Assembly: GCA_026936325.1 (NCBI GenBank)
Contig: JAPTHN010000008.1
Coordinates: 14,972,259-15,036,258, forward strand
Reading direction: 5' to 3'
From: Platynereis dumerilii
Taxonomy: Eukaryota; Annelida; Polychaeta; Phyllodocida; Nereididae
Length of the DNA: 64,000 bases
The notes beneath the pieces are model-generated. The model saw only the letters and a program-made list of their open reading frames with translations. It was not told the DNA's origin and ran no database searches. Position 1 is the stretch's first letter. Every line of letters begins with the position of its first letter. The position numbers were made by a program, and so were the translations under genes. Of this stretch, positions 56,145-64,000 are shown one piece after another.

Positions 56145-57640
56145 TGGCCTCTGCCTCAGTCTCAGTCTTAGAGCCTCATGCATCGGTCTTGGTCTTGGCC
56201 TCAGATGTCGCGGTCTCGACTGCAACACTGATAAGAATGGATGCGAGCTCAAAACCACCCGAAGGAAATGAATTCTGTCAATGTCATGTGACATCAATCG
56301 AGAAGGTGCACTTTATTCAAGTCTTCCCTGATGAGGCAAGTAAAGACCCCACCCTTGATTATGGAATCACATACTTGTCATCTCATCATTACTCCTGACA
56401 GTTGGTCAAATAAGCCAAAGTAGCTTTAGAGTCAGCAGTAACATAACACATACCACAATATGAACATTTCAGGACAATTTGCTATCTTTATCTTAGCGAT
56501 CGGCTATAGCACACACACTGTTAAACAGGCACCTGCACTGCCATTTCTTAGGTAATACACCTGCCTAAATTCTATCTTTACTGTTCTTGATTAAAATCAT
56601 AAAACACATTTCCCATGGTGGGGTCTCAGGATATTGAAAAATAAGGCGAAAAAACTGAATCTATTTAGGGCAGGAAATTGTGCAAAATTAGTAAAAGTGT
56701 CTTTTTATTGAAAGTGAAAATAACCATACACTGTGTAGCTTGGTTGTAGAGAAATATGTGATTACACCAATTTGGGATTTTTTTGGGAGGCTAATTTGAA
56801 GAAAAAACTTCTAATTAGTTGCAAGATCTCACATGCATGTAAAAGGATATTCAATAGCATGCTCCGAGAATTGTTGTGGAGCAAAAACTTCCAAACAGAT
56901 GTTATAATATGTGACAATTTAGCAGAATTCATAATATGAAATGACAAATTATTAGCCTTTGATGGGTCTCAGCAAGGTGCCTTTTTGTATTGAAATACTG
57001 GGAGGTAATTTATTAGATTTTAGTTGTATCCATTCCGATTAACATAATTACCCCCAAAATTGTTAGTTTTGCATGTTTTTCATCAGTTTTTTTATGCATC
57101 AAGTCGAAAATTGAGGAAATGGCCTATAAATTACATGTACAAAATCTTGTATTTTCATTTCATCATTTTTTACAAAGCATAAAAAAAAAGTAAATTTCTT
57201 TTTGTAATTGAACATAGACCTATTAATTAACATCCAATTGCGCCACTAGGCCATTTATTTTGACGTAGTGCCGTAAATTGAGGCCAGCTGTCGTAGTGGG
57301 AGCAGGTGAACTCCAGTTTACAAGTAAATTTTGACAGAACATGCCTCGTAAAATTTCACTGTTGGCCTTAGCAATTGATGTGCACTGTAGGCCTAATTGA
57401 GATGCAACAGAGAGAAAAAATTAAAGCAATTTCGTTTTTCCCAAAACCTAACAAACGACAATAAACCCTTTTCAGTGCTCAAATATACACCCCATTACAT
57501 AGGGGTTATTTCCATATACTAATTATGCCATAATAATTCATTTCCCCATTTCCTGGACTTATGTCATCAACAAAAAGAAACATATAACCTATAGATCTGC
57601 AACGTCAAAGACTTGAGAATAGTTTTCCTTCAGATGGGCC
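56145..57640. other. Intergenic, nothing supported
   Basis: AT-rich after the minisatellite flank; no transposon ends found. Confidence 0.4.
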
Positions 57641-57644
57641 TGAA

Positions 57645-57972
57645 CACTCTAAACACAGGGTGGTCAAGATGACAACTCTACAGTGATAATTCCTGATGCC
57701 CAAACCGACAACTCCTAGGGTCAAAATTGCTAAAGGGTTGTCAATTTTGTCAATGTGACAAATATTGGATTAGTAAGCTGTACTACTCTCATAATCAAAG
57801 CTACCAGATGGTGATCATATTGACTACCTTTCGGACATGTACATAGTCAACATAGTCATTTTGATAGAATAGTCATAATGATTTTCCAGGAAGTCACTAC
57901 CCAATTTTTGCAACCATTACTACCCTAAAGTAGTCACAAACTAGTCACAGTGACAACCAAATGTTTAGAGTG
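57645..57972. mobile_element. TIR element with CACTCTAAACA ends
   Basis: CACTCTAAACA at 57645 and its inverse TGTTTAGAGTG at 57962-57972 enclose about 328 bases rich in TAGTCA and GACAACT words. Inner arms share GTTGTCA/TGACAAC words. No target-site duplication is evident, so confidence is moderate. Confidence 0.5.
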
Positions 57973-58124
57973 ACATTCTCAGTAAGGGATATACCTATTC
58001 CTGGATTCTAATTTTCACTCCCTTACACAAATTTCTACTGCCAATGCCACATCGATACTGCCTTTCTCAATACTAAGTAGGCCTATACTCATAGTGCATC
58101 CCCATTCCAAGTGTAAAGCTTCAT

Positions 58125-58205
58125 TACCAATTTTGGGAATCGAACCTGCTATTCAACAGAAAATGCAAAACAAAAATATTGTAACCACTGGACCACATAA
58201 TTGAA
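58125..58205 (-). mobile_element. tRNA-like SINE head
   Basis: The minus strand has an A-box-like TGGTCCAGTGGTTACAATA and a B-box-like CAGGTTCGATTCCC with near-tRNA spacing. No pairing acceptor stem, so a SINE relic rather than a tRNA gene. Confidence 0.55.
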
Positions 58206-58542
58206 TAAACCAGAGAGGCTGTTAGGTCCCTGAACAAACCTCCAGTAGGCTAAATACAGACGCCATGCCATGGCACAGAGTCAATTGGAAAATTGGTGTC
58301 CAGCTAATTTAATCAACTTCATTAGGGGTAATCAAGGTCTTCATTTGGCTTAATATGTAGAAATACCACTGGCACACGCTAACTGTCTGCAAATCAAAAT
58401 GATAGATAATGAGTGTTAAATACCTAAGTGACCAGATCAAAATTATGGGATGGGAGGAAGCCCCACAGAGAAAGTGGGATTCCCTTTATGAAAACGAGGC
58501 AGGGGGTGGGAAGTCCTTGTGTGCTAACCAGATTGAGGCTTG

Positions 58543-58589
58543 ACTACCGGAACTCTTTACTGCTTAATCTATCAGGCGATTCCGGTAGT
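58543..58589. repeat. Inverted repeat ACTACCGGAA / TTCCGGTAGT
   Basis: A perfect 10-bp pair 27 bases apart (58543-58552, 58580-58589). Each arm holds the ETS core CCGGAA in opposite orientation. Confidence 0.65.
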
Positions 58590-58999
58590 GATTACTGCTG
58601 AAATACTAATTACTACCAACTTACCAAGCTGTCAGATGATGGTGCCAGAGACATTTCAATAAAACCAATCCATACAAAGTTATTGATATAACTTATTTAT
58701 CAAACCAAGTTAATTGTCAACACATCAATCATAATTCTGACCAGCCAGCCAATGTATTGGCAGGTCAAGCATAAAAAATGCAGTGAAAGTGAACCGCCCA
58801 GCATGGCAAATCAAGGGAAGTGTGCCTGAATTAAAACCACATTTGGTTGACCATAAATCTTAAATGGGGAAATTGGGAAAGTGATCCGAGGTTTGGGACA
58901 TCAATATTGTGACTGTTAATTGAGCTTGGGTTGCTGGTGCTGGCTGATGCAGGTAAAAGCCAACACCATAAGTTAATGGGTTGGATGGTTGGATGGATG

Positions 59000-59190
59000 A
59001 ATGATTGGGGATTTAGCCTACGTCCTGTCTTTTTGCACTTGCCAGGCTATTAGGACAGGAGGGGGACATGGCAATGTTGGTTGAGACAGCCGTCCAACAC
59101 AGGCCTAGGTGACCTGGCAAGAGCTGGATTCGAACCCTGGACCAAGCAATTGGCAGTTCAGCATGCTATCACTAGACCAACCCTCTCCCC
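59000..59190 (-). mobile_element. SINE family B copy with TGGATGGATGAATGAT tail
   Basis: The tail GGATGGATGAATGATTGGGG (left) is followed by CTACGTCCTGTCTTTTTGCA and CTATTAGGACAGGAGGGGGA. The head complement is GGATTCGAACCCTGG, then ATGCTATCACTAGACCAACC. Read on minus, the A box is TGGTCTAGTGATAGCATGC and the B box GGGTTCGAATCC. This is the clearest tRNA head of family B. Confidence 0.75.
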
Positions 59191-59199
59191 AGGTTGAAT

Positions 59200-59290
59200 G
59201 GATGGATGATTGGGACTTTACGTCCTGTATTTATCAGCTTGGTGGCAAGTTGGTGGCTAATTGGGACAAGAGGAAGAGACAACAATCAGG
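59200..59290 (-). mobile_element. SINE family B tail fragment in tandem
   Basis: GGATGGATGATTGGGACTTT, ACGTCCTGTATTTATCAGCT, GGCTAATTGGGACAAGAGGA. It lies directly after the previous copy in the same orientation, as if one SINE inserted beside the other's head. Confidence 0.65.
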
Positions 59291-59299
59291 TGAGGGGTG

Positions 59300-60090
59300 A
59301 TTGAAACCATGTATATAGTTTTCATTATTTGACATGGACACGAATTTGCCGAGGTTTGAAAACGAGCATGTACGAATTTGTGGACATGAAAAAAAAACGA
59401 GCATAGGTGCTCCTGTATGTGTAATGACAAGCACTGGTGTATAATAGGAGCTAGCTCTGATGGAATCCCCTTTGCCTTTCAACAAGGTAATTGGTGTTGT
59501 TGACTAAGCCAAGGAGTCTAACTTAATGAGTGTTTTTGTTGAATGTTTGATTGTTTGGGTCAGCTAAGCTGTATTGATTATGTTCCAAAACAGCAGTTAA
59601 ACAGAAAAGTGTGTTATTATCATACAGATTGGGGAATTGTAAATTGTTAAAAACCAGATTATTATTAACTGTTGGTCACAGGATTTCACTTACTTTGCCA
59701 ACAAACCAGATGATATATCATTTGGTGGGCTCCCCCAAGAAAAAATAGCCACCCCCCCTTATTGTAGTGCCACCTATCTGTCTCTGATCGGGACCGACAA
59801 GTGGCAGCAGAATGCTGACAATCCCTGGAAAATTGAACCGGGTCAACCTTAATTTGATCTGTTTTGGACAGATCACAAGATAAGGTCGCACAACAGCTGT
59901 CCATATTACTACGCCAAATTACTTTCACAAAGCATGGTTGCTGGCAAAGATCCAGTCCACTGCTTTGAATGAAAACATTTGGAAATCATGAGACAAAAAC
60001 AAAGTTTTAAAACTTTAGCATAAACTTTGCCTGTGAAATGGATGATTTTACTCACCAGAAGTTTGATGGTTTTCAATCTACTTATGCCAT
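59300..60090. other. Intergenic, nothing supported
   Basis: No gene or repeat with clear ends. Confidence 0.4.
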
Positions 60091-60094
60091 TTAG

Positions 60095-60358
60095 TGAAGC
60101 TTTTCAGGATAAGGGAACTAAGGTGGCTACTAAGAATGTCCCCTTAAATGCTTATGTTAAAATTTCTGTAATGCATTACATAACAATCACACTGCAGGTT
60201 TGCTCAAGCGAAACATATGTTAGCACACATATTCAATAAGATTACAAAAAAAATTCGCTTAAAACGGTTCGATTACCCCCTCTTAGTGACCTCCACTAAG
60301 CCTTAATGGACATAAGTTCTCAGTAGCCAGCTAAGTTCCCTTATCCTGAAAAACTTCA
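60095..60358. mobile_element. TIR element (~264 bp) with ~45-bp arms
   Basis: Left arm TGAAGCTTTTCAGGATAAGG ... GGTGGCTACTAAGAATGTCC; the right arm, inverted, reads TGAAGTTTTTCAGGATAAGG ... GCTGGCTACTGAGAACTTAT. The arms are about 85% alike. No target duplication is seen. A non-autonomous DNA transposon of unknown superfamily. Confidence 0.65.
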
Positions 60359-60984
60359 TTGCATGTTACATTTTGGTCAGAAAAGTGTCCAAAAATAATG
60401 CACTCTCACTTATTCACGTGTCCATACAAAGCCAATGTTTTTGCTTTGTGATATCAAAAATGCTCATTTGTATTTATTCTGTTACTTTATGGAGATTCAT
60501 TAACTAGGACAACAATATAATTTACAATTTCATAAAAGCTGTGTAACACTCAACAAAATGTCTTGTCCATGCCACAAGTGGCCCCCTCTATACTGGCATT
60601 ATATGTGAGCTACAATGTATACATCCTCCATGATAAAAAATAGTTCCAACTTATTTTGGTATTTACGAGCTGTCTGCTTAAAATTGAAGCCAACCAAAGT
60701 CAGATTAGACACTTACAGAGTTTTTGGAAATAAACTAGACCATCACTAAATGATGGAACTGTCCTGGTTTCTTCAAGAATGTCCTGGTTTCTTCCAGAGA
60801 TTGAAATTCTATTGACTGCTAACAGGAGCTCGCGAATTTTGCACCCTAGATGGCAGTAAATAGCGGTCAACTTGTAGACGGGCCACCAAGAATACCTGTC
60901 GTAATCCCCATATGGCGACAGACCTATTGAACATGTAGCAACAGAACCATCTCAAAGTATGACGGCTATTTGTGACATTCTAGT

Positions 60985-61053
60985 TTCTTGTAGGTGTCAT
61001 GATATAAAGTGGTAGAAACATTCTACCACTTTATATCATGACACCTACAAGAA
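60985..61053. repeat. Perfect 33-bp hairpin with 3-nt loop
   Basis: The left arm 60985-61017 (starting TTCTTGTAGGTGTCATGATA) and the right arm 61021-61053 are exact reverse complements around ACA. No bulges or mismatches. It could be a recent inverted duplication, the core of a foldback transposon, a double-stranded RNA precursor or an assembly artefact. Confidence 0.9.
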
Positions 61054-61089
61054 CAGAGTGCACCATAATTACATTCGATACAATGTATC

Positions 61090-61365
61090 AATGTACATTA
61101 TCATATCTATCTGTCTATCTGTAGATGTCATCTGTCAGTCTGTCACTTCACCTCACTCCAAGTACAGAAGTGTGTCAGGTCACCTGGTGTAATTGGACTG
61201 TCCTCGTGGGCAGACCTCTGGGTCGTCACGTGACCTTTCTTGTTGGTCACAAGGTGAAGTCAAGGTCCTTGCTAAGTGTGCCTGTGCTGGGCCAAGTCAA
61301 AAATGTCCCACCTTGAAGTTAAACAAAAGCTTTCTTTCTGTCTTTCAATGTCGGAGTTCTAGTAA
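61090..61365. other. Short GC-balanced stretch, unassigned
   Basis: 61125-61316 holds a 63-codon + ORF with CACGTGACC at 61229 (another E-box). No domain recognised. Confidence 0.3.
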
Positions 61366-61367
61366 CT

Positions 61368-61478
61368 CTTGACCGACTGACCGACCGACCAACTGACCGA
61401 TCTATATGTCTGTCTATCTATCTATCTATCTACCTGTCTACCTATCTACCTATCTACCTAGCTATCTATCTATCTTTC
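61368..61478. repeat. (GACC)n and (CTAT/CTAC)n arrays
   Basis: ACCGACTGACCGACCGACC followed by CTATCTATCTACCTGTCTAC-type units. Confidence 0.9.
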
Positions 61479-61580
61479 ATGAAACAGCTCAGTACAAATC
61501 TCTTAATTTTTATGCATTGATCTAAAATTAAGAATATATTTTCTATGGATTAAAAAAAAAATTCAGTTAATTCATTCAAT

Positions 61581-61632
61581 CAACCCTGGTGAGGAGCAAG
61601 GTCTTGCACCAGAGGTCTGCACTTGAGCCTTC
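61581..61632. repeat. Dispersed repeat CAACCCTGGTGAGGAGCAAG
   Basis: Matches 63563-63610 (CAACCCTTGTGAGGAGCAAG, then CCAGGAGAGCTGCACT). A short two-copy similarity; element type unknown. Confidence 0.55.
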
Positions 61633-61950
61633 CTACTTACATCCTGAGTTTGCATAGGAAGTCAACCCAGCCACTGGCCAACCAGCCTCCATAATGTTTT
61701 GATCTAATTTTTTTTGAAGCTCCATGTCATTTGATATACATGATACTTAACAGAGGAATGCCAGTGCATGTGACAACTCTCTTTGATATTAAGTACACAC
61801 GAGGAGGCATTTCTAATATTTTGAGTATGAAGAAATGAGATACATAGAGTACATAGAGCACAAATTACAGAGTAAAATCTCTTAAAATGTATTGTCATTC
61901 AGTAAAATGCTTGGCTTCTTAAGCCTTCCATTGATTTTGGAAGTTGGAGG

Positions 61951-62223
61951 CACAGTCAGTCAGTCAGTCAACGAGATAGCACTTGAGTCAGTCAGCAATT
62001 AGTCAGCCATTCAGCCAGTCATTCAGTCAGTCATTCAGTCAGTCATTCAGTCAGTCATTCAGTCAGTCATTCAGTCAGTCATTCAGTCAGCCATTCAGTC
62101 ATCCATTCAGTCAGCCATTCGTTCTGTCAGTCAGTCAATCGGTCTGTCAGTCAGCTAGTCAGCTAGTCAGCTAGTCAGTCAGTCAGCTAGTCAATCTGTC
62201 ATCTTGTCAGTCAGTCAGTCAGT
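61951..62223. repeat. (CAGT)n / TCAGTCAGTCAT array
   Basis: A 12-bp unit TCAGTCAGTCAT repeats about eight times (62010-62110) within wider CAGT-type repeats; later GCTAGTCA units. Ser/Phe/Gln-repeat ORF is a by-product. Confidence 0.93.
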
Positions 62224-62229
62224 GAACTG

Positions 62230-63300
62230 ATTTTCTTCAGACTATATTGGATCAACTAACCTTGACTCTTTGGTTAATGTGATTTTAATAAATCATGTCA
62301 TTTAGCTTTAGTGACAAACATTTGGCCAAAATTTCCCCATTATTTGCACTGGAGTTATTTGGAACATATGTTCTTACGCCTGGGATCTTATTAGTACCAA
62401 ATAAATTGCCATTAGTATGGTTTGGTATCATTATTAATATCATCAATAATGTGATAAATGGCCTTTTTCATGCATTAAAGTCATTTATCCTAACACATTA
62501 ATTCTACTTATGCTATTGATGTCAAGTCTGTTTGTAAACTAAATGAGGCATGATTTTAATCCACATTGAAATATAGCTCATTGACACTCGCTGTGCTTCG
62601 ATACTGTGCACGGACATTAACAACCACTGGATCGAATGCTCTTGAGGATCTATAAGAATAAAGATGGTATCCTGATAGCAAACTTATTGACCTTTCAAAG
62701 ACAGCTAAACTCAAGGGCATCCATACAATAAGCTGGAATAATTCCACAAGTCATTGAGGGCAAAACAGGAGCATATACCCATAGGCAAGGTCAGTTGCAT
62801 TTATAAATATCGACCTCAAAGTTATGTGATTAGTTAAATGAGTATCACTCCAAAGTGTCGTTAAACTTAATAACAGTCACTTCTTAGCAGAGCTCAAAGA
62901 TATTCTAATATCATTCTAATATCATATTATTATAGTTTACATAGCTTAAGCACTAATAAGCAGGTAATTATAACGACAGAACAAATAAATTTATGTAATT
63001 ACTACAAGTTTAACTTCAGGTCAAATAATTACCATAAATGATTGTTATGTAACGTCGTTATAAGGTAATTATAAAACCAGTCACAGATATTTCGAACCCA
63101 TTTCCTGCTGACATTAACACAAATATTATTTTGAACTATTGTCTTTAACTTAATTTCCCAGGTTGACTTAATGACTGGGAAGGGAAATATAATAATACCA
63201 CCAGCAGAGATGCTCCATCTAAGGTGCGACCATTGACAAGACATTTTGAACCATTTTGCTTTGAACTTGTCTGCCTCACAGAAGTTGCTCCTAACAGTTG
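62230..63300. other. Intergenic, nothing supported
   Basis: AT-rich, short ORFs only. Confidence 0.4.
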
Positions 63301-63304
63301 CTGG

Positions 63305-63388
63305 TGGCTGACTGACTGATTAGCTTACTAACCGACAAACTGACTAACAAACTGACTGACAAACTGACTGACTGACTGACTGACTGAT
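63305..63388. repeat. (CTGA)n microsatellite
   Basis: Irregular GACTAACAAACTGACTGAC then eight near-perfect CTGA units. Confidence 0.9.
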
Positions 63389-63562
63389 ACAATGATTTAT
63401 CTTTGAAACTCTATTTGACCAATTGCCTGAATGATTTCACAACCATCCAAAATGAAATACAAATCTTTTAGAATGCTACCATCCTAAATGACATACAAAC
63501 ACAGTATTTCATTTGGGATGACACTGTCATTGTCAGGGTATACTGTGAGCGGGGGAGAAATG

Positions 63563-63612
63563 TCACAACCCTTGTGAGGAGCAAGACCTGATCCAGGAGA
63601 GCTGCACTCTCC
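63563..63612. repeat. Second copy of the CAACCCTNGTGAGGAGCAAG repeat
   Basis: Sibling of 61581-61632, same strand. A nearby inverted pair (GCTACCATCCTAAATGACAT / TATTTCATTTGGGATGACAC at 63474-63525) resembles the 37.9 kb foldback relic. Confidence 0.5.
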
Positions 63613-63619
63613 ACATCTA

Positions 63620-64000
63620 AATTCTTTATTTATTAATTATTAGCAAGGGCTGAATTTATTACTGCTTGTGTAGTTCACTTAAAATAGGCCTATATTTCAC
63701 ATTGGAACCTTCTATGAAGACCACCTAAGGGTAATACCCTTTGTAAGAGGTAGTACTTAGTACCCCTTGTCCATATAGACAACCATATATGGCCAATGAG
63801 TGGGGTGTATTGCTTGGAACAAAGACTACAATCTTACAACTAAACTGGTTACAAAACTGTTATCTTTTTTGCTATGCGAGGGGTACAACAGGACCCCTTT
63901 CAAGTTAAATTGGTCGGAAGTTAACCACCCCACATGGGGCAATTCACCCATAACACCCTCAGAACCAGAAAAGGGCTAATTTTACGTTTGTGGGGTGAAG
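63620..64000. other. Window end, nothing supported
   Basis: No gene or clear repeat; several ACCCC/GGGGT words. Confidence 0.4.

Noticed and set aside
55531-56297. Several repeat-protein ORFs (RPRPQA, GLRTRP, EDEAGL)
   Set aside because: An 18-bp period divisible by three leaves many frames open at once, so none is favoured. Kept only as a repeat.
58125-58205. Possible tRNA gene on minus
   Set aside because: No acceptor stem pairing and A/B-box context like other SINE heads.
60985-61053. microRNA precursor
   Set aside because: A perfectly paired 33-bp stem with a 3-nt loop is unlike animal pre-miRNAs, which have larger loops and mismatches; I recognise no known miRNA sequence.

Overview
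The window looks like AT-rich, gene-poor genomic DNA from a marine invertebrate animal. Evidence for an animal is spliced-gene signals, a CR1/L2-like LINE, tRNA-derived SINEs, many foldback MITEs and long micro/minisatellites. The palindrome-like word AGGCCTA is visibly over-used in noncoding DNA, which I associate with echinoderm-type genomes; that assignment is an inference and weak. No prokaryotic signal (operons, ribosome binding sites, CRISPR) is present.

Only one gene is well supported: a C2H2 zinc-finger transcription factor on the + strand. A compact promoter near 1950-2070 (CCAAT box, CACGTG E-box, CRE, initiator-like TCAGTTC) precedes a short first exon. Its ATG at 2222 splices in phase over a 5.4 kb intron to a large second exon at 7615. 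The ORF encodes a Pro/Gly-rich N-terminal part, four zinc fingers and an acidic/Ser-rich tail, then reaches a UGA at 8597-8599. The same frame then stays open for a further 328 codons, to 9586. That single UGA, followed by C, between two long in-frame coding blocks is the main discovery candidate: stop-codon readthrough, a removable intron, a recent nonsense allele or a sequence error.

The remaining ~54 kb is repeat-dominated. From about 10 to 36 kb there are five copies of a ~210 bp palindromic MITE (TIR CACTGTAAAATTTGAA), hAT-like MITEs with clear target-site duplications, a higher-order minisatellite at 15.9-16.7 kb with an adjacent 159 bp tandem duplication, and several tRNA-derived SINEs. 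From 41 to 48 kb lies a dense SINE cluster, a CpG-rich element sharing an E-box/CRE pair with the zinc-finger promoter, and about 1.8 kb of polypyrimidine/polypurine sequence. From 51.3 to 53.3 kb a 5'-truncated LINE (minus strand) is split by an ~880 bp LTR-like insertion. The last 10 kb holds a CpG-rich 18 bp minisatellite, two TIR elements, a perfect 33 bp hairpin with a 3-nt loop, and tetranucleotide arrays.

Most long ORFs outside the zinc-finger gene are translations of simple repeats or transposons. A few (about 0.9-1.2, 10.8-11.4 and 18.4-19.0 kb) are noted as weak unexplained coding candidates. All coordinates of repeats are by eye and may be off by several bases.
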